Assembly (NCBI GenBank): GCA_964468435.1
Contig: CAYXVE010000010.1
Coordinates: 1 to 64,000, forward strand
Origin: JBCCTX01 sp964468435
Lineage (GTDB): Bacteria; Bacteroidota; Bacteroidia; J057
DNA length: 64,000 bases
Direction of reading: 5' to 3'
Under the pieces are notes generated by a model. The model did no database searches. It was not told where the DNA came from and saw only the letters and a list, made by a program, of their open reading frames with translations. The translations under genes were made by a program, and so were the position numbers. Below, one piece after another: positions 1-8,363 of this stretch (its first letter is position 1; each line of letters begins with the position of its first letter).

Positions 1-443
1 CTAGCACTGCTTGACATTGCCTGTTCGATCAACCGGCTTCCCAGTCTTTTGACCCTGCCGGCGTCTACTTCATATACACCATCGCGAAGGGCTTCGATTC
101 CCGTCATCCCTGACCCCATCAGACAACCACTGTCCCAGTCCGGATCTTCAACTGGGGCTATTTTCAGTCCTGCGTCGTCCCAGGCATCCTTAGCCGCAAT
201 TACTCCATAAGCCACACCACTGCTTTTCAGGGTTTTTAAGGTGAGTTCATTAAAATATCGGGCTTTGATGGCACCCTCCAGCGGTGGGATACCCCCTACC
301 TGACAGCCAAAGTTGAGTTCTGCCAGTTGTGGGATATACTTGATCCCAGATCTTCCCGTTTTTAGAGCGGTCAGAAATGCTTTTTTCCCGACTCCATTGG
401 GAGCTACGACTCCCAGACCAGTGATGACTACACGCTGATGCAT
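1..443 (-). CDS. Beta-ketoacyl-ACP synthase (FabF/FabB type), N-terminal part, cut by window edge
   Basis: The ATG at 443 opens a frame of 147 codons that runs off the left edge. It begins MHQRVVITGLGVVAPNGVGK, the standard thiolase-fold opening of condensing enzymes, and later has GCLMGSGMTGIEAL. The catalytic Cys (usually near residue 160) and the two His lie outside the window, so activity cannot be judged. These enzymes extend acyl-ACP chains by decarboxylative condensation with malonyl-ACP in the cytoplasm. It follows the FabZ-like gene by 90 bp on the same strand, and with the FabL-like gene makes an elongation set beside a type III polyketide synthase. It could be a housekeeping FabF, but its company suggests a pathway-specific copy. 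Confidence 0.9.
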   Translation of the reverse strand, partial: MHQRVVITGLGVVAPNGVGKKAFLTALKTGRSGIKYIPQLAELNFGCQVGGIPPLEGAIKARYFNELTLKTLKSSGVAYGVIAAKDAWDDAGLKIAPVEDPDWDSGCLMGSGMTGIEALRDGVYEVDAGRVKRLGSRLIEQAMSSSA

Positions 444-533
444 ATGGGTTTGTTAGTTATTGGCTGGTAACCAAAGATTAATCAATATTGCTCAATATAC
501 TTGATCCATGGCCTATAATTTATGTGTCGTTTT

Positions 534-980
534 CTACGAGTTACCAGCAATGATCCCCGACAAATTACCCTTACAAACTACCTCATTTTGTTCGTTTTTC
601 ATGGTAGCAAAGCATTTTAGCTTATTCAGCCGAAAATAAACCTTATCCGCCCTTACTGTTACGCGTTCGCCGGGATATACAGGATGTAAGAAATCCACCT
701 CCGTAGAGGTGAATACAGGGAGAAGATCCTTTTCGGGCTCTGGTCTTTGCATTAGCAGGTAGATACCAAGGCCTACCAGGCCGATCTGGGCCATGCATTC
801 TATCAGGATTACACCGGGAGTTACCGGATGTCCGGGAAAATGGCCTGTGTAAAAAAATTCTTCCGTTTTGAAACGGTATGCACCGCTGATGAACGCCTCA
901 TTTACTTCAAGGATCTCATCTATAAAGCAAAATGGGGGTTGCTGAGGGATATGAGCTAAAATCTGTTGTGCTTGCGTCAT
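534..980 (-). CDS. FabZ/FabA-like 3-hydroxyacyl-ACP dehydratase (hotdog fold)
   Basis: This 148-residue protein has the hotdog signature GHFPGHPVTPGVILIECMAQ. His47 and Glu61 correspond to the His/Glu dehydratase pair of FabZ. The length is normal for FabZ. By family it would dehydrate 3-hydroxyacyl-ACP to trans-2-enoyl-ACP. It sits between the FabL-like reductase (99 bp upstream) and the ketoacyl synthase (90 bp downstream) on the same strand, consistent with one transcription unit that can reduce and elongate an acyl chain. It may act in a specialised lipid route rather than bulk fatty-acid synthesis, because Bacteroidota usually carry another FabZ fused to LpxC; that cannot be checked here. 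Confidence 0.88.
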   Translation of the reverse strand: MTQAQQILAHIPQQPPFCFIDEILEVNEAFISGAYRFKTEEFFYTGHFPGHPVTPGVILIECMAQIGLVGLGIYLLMQRPEPEKDLLPVFTSTEVDFLHPVYPGERVTVRADKVYFRLNKLKCFATMKNEQNEVVCKGNLSGIIAGNS

Positions 981-1079
981 ATAAATGCCTGATCAAATCA
1001 TGGATTGATTACCGGTCGTAGGTAATCATGGTCGCTGCTCAATTGATGAAGATAATCAATAAATAGTTTCGGGTTGAAT

Positions 1080-1874
1080 TTATCTGAGGCTTTCTCCTCC
1101 ATCGACCGGGATTACGGCACCATTGATCCAGGCTGCCTCTGGCTGGCAGAGCAGGGATACCACATTGGCTATGTCTTCTGGCTGAGTTAGCCGTTGATAA
1201 GGGTTGCGTTTGATAGCTGTTTCGATCAGCTGATCTGCTCCGGGGATCATCCGCAGCGAAGGGGTATCTGTGATACCTGCCTGTATGGCATTGGCGCGTA
1301 TGCCCAGTGGGGCAAGTTCTACCGCCATCTGGCGGATCAGGGACTCCAGCGTAGCTTTGGCCGCTGATACGGCACCGTAGCCTGGCCATACCTTCTGATT
1401 GCCTTCGCTGGTCAGGCCGATGATGCTGGCTGGATCGCCAAGCAGATCTGCATCCAGTAGATCCCGGGTCCAATCCCAAAGGCTGGTAGCCATGGCCTCT
1501 ATCGTAAGATGGTAATCCTTACCTGAAAGGGTGGTCTGTTGATCAGAAACAAGTGGTTTGAGGTTGCCTTTGGCAATACAATGTAGTAAGAGTTTGATTC
1601 TTCCTTGACCTTCCAGTTTCAATACTAACTCATCGATAATCTGTCGTCGAGATTCCACGCTTAAAGCATCCATATTGAAGAACATAAGTTCTACCGGATG
1701 ACTTTTCAATCTATTGAACTCCTTGATAATCTCCGGCATCGCAGATCTGCGATCTCTATGAATGATGCAAAGGCTCATGCCATGACTGGCCAACTTGTGG
1801 GCAGTTGCAAGCCCGATTCCACTAGAACCTCCTAGGATGAGGGCCCAGGAACTCACATCATAGATATTATACAT
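1080..1874 (-). CDS. Enoyl-ACP reductase, FabL-like short-chain dehydrogenase
   Basis: A 264-residue SDR fold. The N-terminal nucleotide site is LILGGSSGIGLATA (residues 12-25). The active site is Tyr166-x6-Lys173 in GYGAVSAAKATLE, the spacing of FabI/FabL enoyl reductases rather than the Tyr-x3-Lys of FabG-type ketoreductases. The C-terminal half, with AGITDTPSLRMIP and VDGGESL, resembles FabL of Bacillus more than FabI. Expected reaction: NAD(P)H-dependent reduction of trans-2-enoyl-ACP. It heads the three-gene set reductase-dehydratase-ketosynthase. It could be a side-pathway enoyl reductase; cofactor preference cannot be read from the sequence with certainty. Confidence 0.82.
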   Translation of the reverse strand: MYNIYDVSSWALILGGSSGIGLATAHKLASHGMSLCIIHRDRRSAMPEIIKEFNRLKSHPVELMFFNMDALSVESRRQIIDELVLKLEGQGRIKLLLHCIAKGNLKPLVSDQQTTLSGKDYHLTIEAMATSLWDWTRDLLDADLLGDPASIIGLTSEGNQKVWPGYGAVSAAKATLESLIRQMAVELAPLGIRANAIQAGITDTPSLRMIPGADQLIETAIKRNPYQRLTQPEDIANVVSLLCQPEAAWINGAVIPVDGGESLR

Positions 1875-1938
1875 ATATGTTGGTCTGTTGTATCTAGTAT
1901 GGGAATATATAGATTTTTTCCCCCAGATTGGAAGCTAA

Positions 1939-2188
1939 TTACTGCAATGCCATCATCTCAATATATGCCCTGAGGTTTTCTACCTGTTAGTGGCTCATAC
2001 GCTCAAGGGGGTAATGTGGCATATGAGGCCAGTGTCCGGGTACTGCATAGGTTCCATAGCGGATGATCTGATACGGAGGCATGTGGGAATCCTGGAGGGT
2101 TTTTGGGGTTAAATGAGTTGCCTAATGGAGTTCCATTATTATTACAAGCAACATTATTGATTCCAGATCGGATGATATTGCATTCGAC
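1939..2188 (-). pseudogene. Decayed 3' remnant downstream of the repeat lipoprotein
   Basis: Immediately past the TAA at 2189-2191 the same frame continues with SGINNVACNNNGTPLGNSFN, which matches the start of another repeat module of the upstream lipoprotein. About 80 bp later the similarity is lost. Another frame then reads HMPPYQIIRYGTYAVPGHWP and, after an internal TAA, QVENLRAYIEMMALQ and a final stop. The latter has the look of the last helix of a c-type cytochrome domain, but that is a weak resemblance. I read the 250 bp as the decayed end of a formerly longer gene or of two fused genes. No intact reading frame exists. Confidence 0.5.
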
Positions 2189-4147
2189 TTATTCGGAACA
2201 GGTGCCCCGGTCAACCAGTAAAAGAGAGGCTGTACATGCGGGATTGTTCGCATCTGTGATCGTGATCGTGATATCTCCTTTCCCTGCAGAACCCAGGGGA
2301 CTTTCTACGTTTACTGCCTGGCCATAGGTACCCGTAGCATTTACACCACCTCCTGAGATAGAGTAATTTCCCGTGGAAGCTCCAGCTGATGCGTTAATTG
2401 TAAATGTAAAGTAATCGTCAGAGGGGTTTTCGGATGTATCATTGTTATTACATTCGATATTAGATAGTCCGGCCTGTGTGATATCGCAGGGGGGAGTACA
2501 TACTCCTGGATCTTCCAGAATAATTTCCAGCGAGCAGTCAGATGATGCACTATCAGTCATGGTTAGTACGATATTTCCCTGACCTGCTGTTCCCCGGGGC
2601 GTCGCAAAGGTTTTATTTTGACCATAGATGCCTGTTTCATCCAGCCCCTTGGCAGTCAAAAGGTAGTTAGTGCTCGTACCTACTCCTGAAGGATTCAACG
2701 TAAAGGTGATATAATCATCCTGAGGATCATCAGGTGTGTCATTGTCATGACAATTCACATCAGATAGTCCAGACTGTAAGACATTACAATCTGGTGTGCA
2801 GAACCCCGGATCAGGAAGAGTTATTTCCAAGCTGCACAGGGTAGCGTCTTGATCTGTGATAGTCAGTGTGACATCCCCATCTCCTGCCGAGCCTGGAGCT
2901 GTGTTAAAAGGTTCTGCCTGCCCATATTTTCCAGTTGCTTCGATACCTTCGCCTGAAACTGTGTAAGAATTATTGATCTGATTTCCCATAGGATTCAAGG
3001 TGAATATGATAAAGTCGTCTTCAGGGTTGTTAGGGGTGTTATTGTCATGGCACTGAACATTAGCCAGCCCAGCCTGCTGGAGTTCGCATGCAGGAGTCTC
3101 GGCACAGTTACCTGGGTCGTTCACGATAAATTCAGCCACGCAGCTTGCAGAATCATTGTCCATGAGGGTTATCGTCATATCCCCCTGTCCTGAGCTACCT
3201 GCCGGAGCTGTAAATGAGGTGCTCTCACCATAGATTCCTGATGCATCTATCCCTGTACCTGTAAGTGTGTACCCTTCACTGAGTCCTGTACCATTAGGGT
3301 TGAGGATAAATGAGATAAAATCATCTAAGGGATCCTGTGGCGTATTGTTGTCGTTGCATTGAATTTCACTGAGACCTGCTTCTGTAATCACACAATCATC
3401 CTCCTCTTCAACAGGGGTTTCCAGGTCAGGAAGTCTGATACGTTTAGAGTATACACACTGTTTTTTTTCTGTATCGGTCAGGGTAAGTATGATGCTGGAT
3501 GATTCATTTAGAGTCTTTTTCAATCGAAGGGAAAGTGGCTTATTGTAAACTCCCACCGTATCTAATATCCCGAGCTTAAGTATATAAGCAGAGCTTAGAT
3601 TGGCACCTTTTACGTTGATAGAGAATGTGTAATAGTCGTCTGTTTCCACATCTGACGTACCATTGTTCTCCCACTCAATATCAGACAGATCAACTTCCGT
3701 AAATTCGCAATAGCTTTCACAGTTAGTATTCAGTCCTCCTTGTGAAATCCAGTTACTGATTTGCTGTAGTTCCAAGGTAGTAACAGATTTGAGTTTTAGG
3801 GTTGGCTGATGGATACTATCGGTATTTTGACTGAGAACATTCCAAAGACGGCTTTGAGTAGTATCATCTGTTGAAATGAGCTGAATGATGGACTGATAAT
3901 TATCAAGTTTAACACCGGCAGCTTCTGAATCTGAATCATGGCAACCGCTTGAAGCGCACTCTCTGACAATAATAGGAAGGATCTGCTGTTGAAAAAGAAC
4001 CACATCCACATCGCAGGTATCTTTTAGAAATATTTCATTTGGATCCAGAAAAGGAGAGAGGATTTCTTGTCCATAATCTTCACATCCACTAAATAATATT
4101 AGGATGGAAATCAGGGAAATACATATGTAGAGTAAGGGTCTTTTCAT
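2189..4147 (-). CDS. Surface-type lipoprotein with heme-like CxxxxCH segment and five ~100-aa repeats
   Basis: The start was taken at MKRPLLYICIS (ATG at 4147) because a lipoprotein signal peptide follows at once, ending FSGC with Cys22; an open upstream extension to 4315 is AT-rich and signal-less. Residues 57-110 hold ILPIIVRECASSGCH, a CX4CH segment typical of cytochrome-c-like domains in Bacteroidota anchored proteins. The rest is about five modules of ~100 residues with the pattern C-x5-GL-x4-C-x-DNNTP-x5-DD, then a GIYGQ segment, GSAGxGD, ITD and DPGxC. The paired Cys probably form disulfides in a beta-sandwich. Exposure at the outer membrane is inferred. The last module ends at a TAA beyond which another module begins, so the protein may be truncated. 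No catalytic residues are recognised. Confidence 0.8.
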   Translation of the reverse strand: MKRPLLYICISLISILILFSGCEDYGQEILSPFLDPNEIFLKDTCDVDVVLFQQQILPIIVRECASSGCHDSDSEAAGVKLDNYQSIIQLISTDDTTQSRLWNVLSQNTDSIHQPTLKLKSVTTLELQQISNWISQGGLNTNCESYCEFTEVDLSDIEWENNGTSDVETDDYYTFSINVKGANLSSAYILKLGILDTVGVYNKPLSLRLKKTLNESSSIILTLTDTEKKQCVYSKRIRLPDLETPVEEEDDCVITEAGLSEIQCNDNNTPQDPLDDFISFILNPNGTGLSEGYTLTGTGIDASGIYGESTSFTAPAGSSGQGDMTITLMDNDSASCVAEFIVNDPGNCAETPACELQQAGLANVQCHDNNTPNNPEDDFIIFTLNPMGNQINNSYTVSGEGIEATGKYGQAEPFNTAPGSAGDGDVTLTITDQDATLCSLEITLPDPGFCTPDCNVLQSGLSDVNCHDNDTPDDPQDDYITFTLNPSGVGTSTNYLLTAKGLDETGIYGQNKTFATPRGTAGQGNIVLTMTDSASSDCSLEIILEDPGVCTPPCDITQAGLSNIECNNNDTSENPSDDYFTFTINASAGASTGNYSISGGGVNATGTYGQAVNVESPLGSAGKGDITITITDANNPACTASLLLVDRGTCSE

Positions 4148-4474
4148 AAGCGACACACTTTTTACTACAAATGAACCTAAAATATAGATTAATGTATATT
4201 TATACTGAATGAAATATTTACACGGTTGTGTAATAAAAATACCAATTACGAAGGGATTGATCTGATAATATGGTAGGTTAGTTTTTTGTTTAGTACATAT
4301 ATAAATATACGGCAAAGTGAACTTTTTTACGCATACTTATTTTTTGGGTGCAAATTTGCCTGTAAGATAATTTAAGGAATTATATTAAACAGCGCATTCA
4401 CCAGCACAATAAAATAAAATATATTACAAGCAGTTTGCTGTGATTAGGTTAGTTTGACAATGTTATAGCTGGTT
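4148..4474. other. Intergenic region between the polyketide synthase gene and the lipoprotein gene
   Basis: About 330 bp, very AT-rich, holding the upstream region of the lipoprotein gene (read leftwards) and the 3' flank of the polyketide synthase gene. A perfect 10-bp palindrome GCAAATTTGC lies at 4350-4359. No convincing terminator or RNA gene was seen. The gap separates the PKS operon from the lipoprotein and the Fab-like genes, so they need not be one transcript. Confidence 0.4.
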
Positions 4475-5539
4475 TTAGTCAGTCCATCGCAAGAGGAGAC
4501 GCTGGGCAGAAAAACCCGGTCCGAAACTCAGCATTAATCCCCAGTCATCGACAGGGATATTTTTTTTCATAAATCTTTCCATTACGTATAATACTGTAGC
4601 GCTGGACATATTTCCGTATTCGCTAAGTATATATTGGGAATCATCAATATTTTTATCATACCTGTCCAGTAGTTCTTCAACGATCTGAATGATCTTTTTT
4701 CCACCTGGATGAAATATTAGATGGTTTAGAGAGTCTATCGTCAAACAATTTCGATCCAGTAAAGGGAAGATAATTTCGGGGAAATGCTTTTCAATGCGTG
4801 CAGGGACAGTGGGATCTAGTACCATTTTGAATCCGGTATCCATAATATCATAGCCCATCATATCAATTGCATCATAAAAGTGATACATTTCTGTGTCGAT
4901 GATCGTAGGCTTTACTTCGTCAGATGGCCCTAAGATGGCACAGGCAGCACCGTCTCCGAATATAGCCGCACTGACGATGTTGGTCATAGAGAAATCTTCA
5001 TGTTGAAAAGCTGTAGTAGGTGATTCGATGGAGATCACAGCGGCATATTTATCAGGATAGGATTTGAGAAATTCGTTGGCGTAAATAAGGCCTGAGGTTC
5101 CGGCTGCACATCCCATTTCTGTTACTGGGAGCCTGACAATATCTTGTCTTAAATGTAGTTTATTAATCAGGTAAGCATCTAGAGAAGGGATCATGATCTT
5201 GGTGCAACTGGTAGTAATGATGAAATGTACCTGATCTTTGGTAATTCCCGCTTGTTCAATAGCTGTTAGAAATGCCTGTTCAGCTAATTCAACAGATTTT
5301 TGGGCAAATTGATTGTTTTTATCAGCGAAAGATGTTCTGGTAAACACCTCTTCGATATCCATGATGGAGTATCTTCGATTCACTTTAGCATATTTGAATA
5401 TGCGTAAAATTTTGTCCTGTTGTCGCTGTGGAAGATGTGCAATCCATTTGGCTACATATGGAAGAATATCTTCTGTGAGACGAGTGAAGGGAGGTAGTGC
5501 TTTGGCAACAGAAAGAATTTTGGGTCTATAATTATTCAT
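4475..5539 (-). CDS. Type III polyketide synthase (chalcone-synthase superfamily)
   Basis: The 354-residue length fits the family. The Cys-His-Asn triad is visible: Cys144 in VTEMGCAAGTSG, His277 in LIFHPGGKK and Asn310 in SEYGNMSSATV. Such homodimeric enzymes load an acyl starter and add malonyl units on the same active-site Cys, usually giving alkylpyrones or alkylresorcinols in bacteria. The gene overlaps the methyltransferase gene by 8 bp and is last in the oxidoreductase-methyltransferase-PKS operon. That gene trio parallels the Streptomyces srsA-srsB-srsC set, which makes methylated phenolic lipids and quinones; the product here is inferred only. The nearby FabL/FabZ/ketosynthase genes could supply or tailor the fatty starter. 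Confidence 0.93.
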   Translation of the reverse strand: MNNYRPKILSVAKALPPFTRLTEDILPYVAKWIAHLPQRQQDKILRIFKYAKVNRRYSIMDIEEVFTRTSFADKNNQFAQKSVELAEQAFLTAIEQAGITKDQVHFIITTSCTKIMIPSLDAYLINKLHLRQDIVRLPVTEMGCAAGTSGLIYANEFLKSYPDKYAAVISIESPTTAFQHEDFSMTNIVSAAIFGDGAACAILGPSDEVKPTIIDTEMYHFYDAIDMMGYDIMDTGFKMVLDPTVPARIEKHFPEIIFPLLDRNCLTIDSLNHLIFHPGGKKIIQIVEELLDRYDKNIDDSQYILSEYGNMSSATVLYVMERFMKKNIPVDDWGLMLSFGPGFSAQRLLLRWTD

Positions 5540-6257
5540 GTATTTCTATTAATATCTGATGGCGAAACGCCCATCTCCATTGTATACGATAGGGATAAGG
5601 TAAAACGTTATTGAGTAATTTATCCCATTCTTTTAAGGTAAATCCTTTTTGTATAGATAGTAATCCATCATGTCTTGTCATATGATTTGCATGGAATAAC
5701 CAGGTGACAAACTGGAACAGCCGGAAGGGTAGCCAGTGTCGTTGAAGGTCATTAATCAAAAGACCATATCTACATTGTCTGTAAACCTGAGGTAGATATG
5801 TACGGAGTACAGAGTCTTCAAAATGATGCAGGATCAGGTTAAACAGCATGATATCAAATGACTGTGAATGAAATGTTGGGGAAAACATGTCAATCACTTC
5901 GTATTGTATTTCCGGAAAATTCTTTGATCGTTCTCTGGCATAATTTATGATGTAGGGATTGGCATCATATCCATATAGCCTAAATGGAATTTGTTGTTTT
6001 CTCAAATACCTGGCCAACATTCTTACCGTATCTCCGCCACCACAGCCTACATCCGCAATATTCAAGGGTGATTGTATTGTGTTGAGCTTATATATTGAGA
6101 TAAAATGCTGTATGCCCTCTTTCACGACTGCATACCCACCTAGCCATGTGTTGATAATTTCCAACTGATCCAGCGTTTGAGTTAGCACATCGCCCTTCAT
6201 ATCCAGATCATCCATGATTTCAGGTACCAGGTTCCGGTGATTAAAAACAGGTTTCAT
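5532..6257 (-). CDS. Class I SAM-dependent methyltransferase of the type III PKS operon
   Basis: About 241 residues from the ATG at 6257 (MKPVFNHRNLVPEIMDD). An ATG at 6278 would add seven residues and overlap the upstream gene by 19 bp; the shorter start leaves a 2-bp gap. Motif I is ADVGCGGGDTVRML, followed by the acidic loop YGYDANPY and the segment FDIMLFNLILHHF, so the Rossmann methyltransferase core is intact. Methyl transfer to a phenolic or quinol polyketide is inferred from the operon. The 3' end overlaps the PKS gene by 8 bp, suggesting translational coupling. Confidence 0.88.
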   Translation of the reverse strand: MKPVFNHRNLVPEIMDDLDMKGDVLTQTLDQLEIINTWLGGYAVVKEGIQHFISIYKLNTIQSPLNIADVGCGGGDTVRMLARYLRKQQIPFRLYGYDANPYIINYARERSKNFPEIQYEVIDMFSPTFHSQSFDIMLFNLILHHFEDSVLRTYLPQVYRQCRYGLLINDLQRHWLPFRLFQFVTWLFHANHMTRHDGLLSIQKGFTLKEWDKLLNNVLPYPYRIQWRWAFRHQILIEIHE

Positions 6258-6259
6258 AT

Positions 6260-7414
6260 TCAGGAGGTATAGTGGCAAACAGGATCATGGGTAGTCATAT
6301 TTCCATGCGTTTGTTTGACGATAGAAGTTAGTATGCCCGGAAATGCTTTTAATATCTGAACAGATAAGTTAGACACCCATCTTTGTTGAAAGCTTAGTTG
6401 TATGATACGGCCGGCAAAAAGTCTTCTGGCAAATTGTTTGTGCCAGGCTATTGTGTATTGCTGTTCAAGCGACTCGCGATCAATATCTCCATTAAAATAA
6501 TCTATGATCAGGTGTGATAAGATTTGTGCAGAGCGGATAGCCATCGCCATACCATTTCCGCAAAGTGGAGTAATCATTCCTGCAGCATCGCCAGCCATCA
6601 GGATGTGATTTTCGACCTGGCTTTTGGGAGCAAAAGATATTTCATTGATCACCAGTGGTTGATTAAATACAGATATACTTTGTGTAAATAATGCTTTCAA
6701 ATGGGGATTTTGATAAAGAACAGCTTTTTCCAGATTAGGTATGGTCTTATATTTTCTCAAAAGATGTCTACTAGTGAGATAGCAAACATTGAGGTTGCCA
6801 TTCTCGATCATGGAAACCCCGCAATAGCCTGACTGAAAATTGTGCAAGGAAACCAGATCTTCGGGATAATCCATGATACGATGATATTTAATGCCGATAT
6901 AAGGTGACCTCTGAGTGAAAAAAAGTCGCTTTAAAATTCTATCTAGATTAGCGCGCTTTCCATAGGAGCCTATAACGATTTTCGACATGTATGGACTCCC
7001 ATGTGAAAGGGTTGTGCAAAATTGATTATCTCTATAGTCAATATCTTGTACAGTTATGCCTTGATGAATGCTTACCCCTTGCTTTAAGGCAATCTGATAC
7101 AGGAAATGATCTAGATTATACCTGCTAATGCTGATTGCACCCAGAGGAAGTGAGGATTCCAGTTGATTGCCATCAGGAGCACTAAGCTGAAAACGTTTCA
7201 TCTCTCGGTAATTCAATTGCGATACGTCAATGCCTATTTCAGCCAAATAAGGAAGGATTTCATTAGACATGTATTCACCACATACTCTATGAAAAGGATA
7301 TTCCTTTTTCTCTATTAGCGCTACGTTCAATCCATATTGTGCTAGGTGTATGGCACAAGTAAGACCTGCCAAACCTCCTCCTGCGATCAATACGTCAGAC
7401 TTTCGATAAACCAT
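6260..7414 (-). CDS. FAD-dependent oxidoreductase (geranylgeranyl-reductase/hydroxylase type) of the type III PKS operon
   Basis: 384 residues with an N-terminal dinucleotide site DVLIAGGGLAGLTCAIHLA, the early motif VCGEYMSNE, and the second FAD motif GDAAGMITPLCGNGMAMA. The fold is that of aromatic hydroxylases and geranylgeranyl reductases. In the operon it would most simply oxidise the polyketide ring, for example hydroxylation to a hydroquinone or quinone, but double-bond reduction is also possible in this family. It is the first gene of the operon. A 10-bp palindrome TATACGTATA lies 9 bp upstream of its ATG (7423-7432) and might be a regulator site. Divergent transcription with the gene at 7584 makes 7415-7583 a two-way promoter region. 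Confidence 0.87.
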   Translation of the reverse strand: MVYRKSDVLIAGGGLAGLTCAIHLAQYGLNVALIEKKEYPFHRVCGEYMSNEILPYLAEIGIDVSQLNYREMKRFQLSAPDGNQLESSLPLGAISISRYNLDHFLYQIALKQGVSIHQGITVQDIDYRDNQFCTTLSHGSPYMSKIVIGSYGKRANLDRILKRLFFTQRSPYIGIKYHRIMDYPEDLVSLHNFQSGYCGVSMIENGNLNVCYLTSRHLLRKYKTIPNLEKAVLYQNPHLKALFTQSISVFNQPLVINEISFAPKSQVENHILMAGDAAGMITPLCGNGMAMAIRSAQILSHLIIDYFNGDIDRESLEQQYTIAWHKQFARRLFAGRIIQLSFQQRWVSNLSVQILKAFPGILTSIVKQTHGNMTTHDPVCHYTS

Positions 7415-7583
7415 TGGTTAAATATACGTATACGATATAATAACAGTTAAACTAAATATATGCTGTCTATGTTTTTGGAAATGATCATCACAAATGTCGA
7501 TAGGTGTTGCCTGTGTCGTTTTTTGTCATTTAAAAGTTGTTTGTAAAATGTCTTTTAAGTATTTTGTAGAAAATTTATGACCT

Positions 7584-8282
7584 ATGGATACGCTAGATGA
7601 AGTGAAATTAATTTTAAAAGAGCTGGCTATCGAGCGGAAAAAGACCGAAGAGATGGCTCAGAAAACAGAAGCTATGGCTCAGAAAACAGAAGCTATGGCT
7701 CAGAAAACAGAAGCTATGGCTCAGAAAACAGAAGCTATGGCTTACAGAACTGATGCCCTGTTTCAGGAAACTGATCAGATGTTCAAAGAAACAAGCAAAA
7801 TGATCAGGGATATGAGGCTGAGTTTTTCAGAAACCGATAAAAAGATTAAGGAGTTAAGTGGTCTGTTTACTACTCAGTGGGGAAAATTGATCGAAGCATT
7901 GGTAAAGCCAGGTACATTAAAATTATTTCAGAAAAAAGGTATCAGGATTACTCAAACTTCCCGTGAAAACGAAGCTGAACTGAACGGGCGGCATATGGAG
8001 TTGGATGTCATTCTGATAGATGGTGATATAGCGGTAGTGGTAGAAGTAAAGACCACCATGAAGGTAGAGGCTGTCAATGAATTTCTGGAGGATCTGGATG
8101 AGGTTAAAGTATTCTTCTCGCAGTTGAGGGATAAGAAAGTCTATGGTGCAGTTGCGGCACTATCCTATGCAGAGGAATCTGATAGATACGCTTACAGAAA
8201 GGGTCTCTACGTAATCAAGGTAACAGGTGATGATATACTGGAGATCGTCAATGACGACGAATTTCAGCCCAAAGCCTGGTAG
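7584..8282 (+). CDS. DUF3782-like protein: heptad-repeat coiled coil plus PD-(D/E)xK-type nuclease-like domain
   Basis: 232 residues. Residues 12-55 are a short coiled coil made of the 7-residue unit EAMAQKT repeated exactly, followed by less regular helix. From about residue 95 the C-terminal part has MELDVILIDGDIAVVVEVKT, where Asp and Glu-x-Lys line up with a PD-(D/E)xK nuclease core, as in DUF3782/DUF234-type proteins. Nuclease activity is unproven, and many members are orphan accessory genes. It is isolated on the plus strand and ends before a bidirectional terminator. The repeat number could vary between strains. Confidence 0.75.
   Translation: MDTLDEVKLILKELAIERKKTEEMAQKTEAMAQKTEAMAQKTEAMAQKTEAMAYRTDALFQETDQMFKETSKMIRDMRLSFSETDKKIKELSGLFTTQWGKLIEALVKPGTLKLFQKKGIRITQTSRENEAELNGRHMELDVILIDGDIAVVVEVKTTMKVEAVNEFLEDLDEVKVFFSQLRDKKVYGAVAALSYAEESDRYAYRKGLYVIKVTGDDILEIVNDDEFQPKAW
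7653..7736 (+). repeat. Four perfect copies of a 21-bp in-frame tandem repeat
   Basis: The unit atggctcagaaaacagaag plus ct is repeated four times without mismatch, then a diverged fifth copy follows to about 7757. Each unit encodes MAQKTEA, one heptad. Perfect identity implies recent expansion by slippage or recombination. The in-frame length means copy change would lengthen the coiled coil without breaking the frame. Confidence 0.95.
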
Positions 8283-8323
8283 TAAGTCAGGTTCACGTTA
8301 TTGATTTTAACAGATGTAAGAAT

Positions 8324-8356
8324 GAGGAGGCCAGGTATATGGCCTCCTCAATTTTT
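8324..8356. terminator. Bidirectional Rho-independent terminator
   Basis: A 9-bp stem GAGGAGGCC / GGCCTCCTC with an 8-nt loop is followed by AATTTTT on the plus strand. It sits between the convergent genes ending at 8282 (+) and 8364 (-) and probably serves at least the plus-strand gene. Confidence 0.85.
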
Positions 8357-8363
8357 ACATCAT

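Noticed and set aside
1039..1479. 146-codon frame on the minus strand overlapping the FabL-like gene
   Set aside because: Shadow of the SDR gene in another frame; Arg/Ser-rich, no family features.
2103..2327. 74-codon plus-strand frame
   Set aside because: Antisense to the repeat lipoprotein and its remnant; no start signal or homology.
1..7414. Flexirubin/aryl-polyene cluster
   Set aside because: The set lacks the visible ammonia-lyase, multiple ketosynthases and acyltransferases; the type III PKS points elsewhere.
7653..7736. CRISPR-like regular repeat
   Set aside because: The unit is 21 bp with no spacers and encodes heptads in frame; it is a coding tandem repeat.
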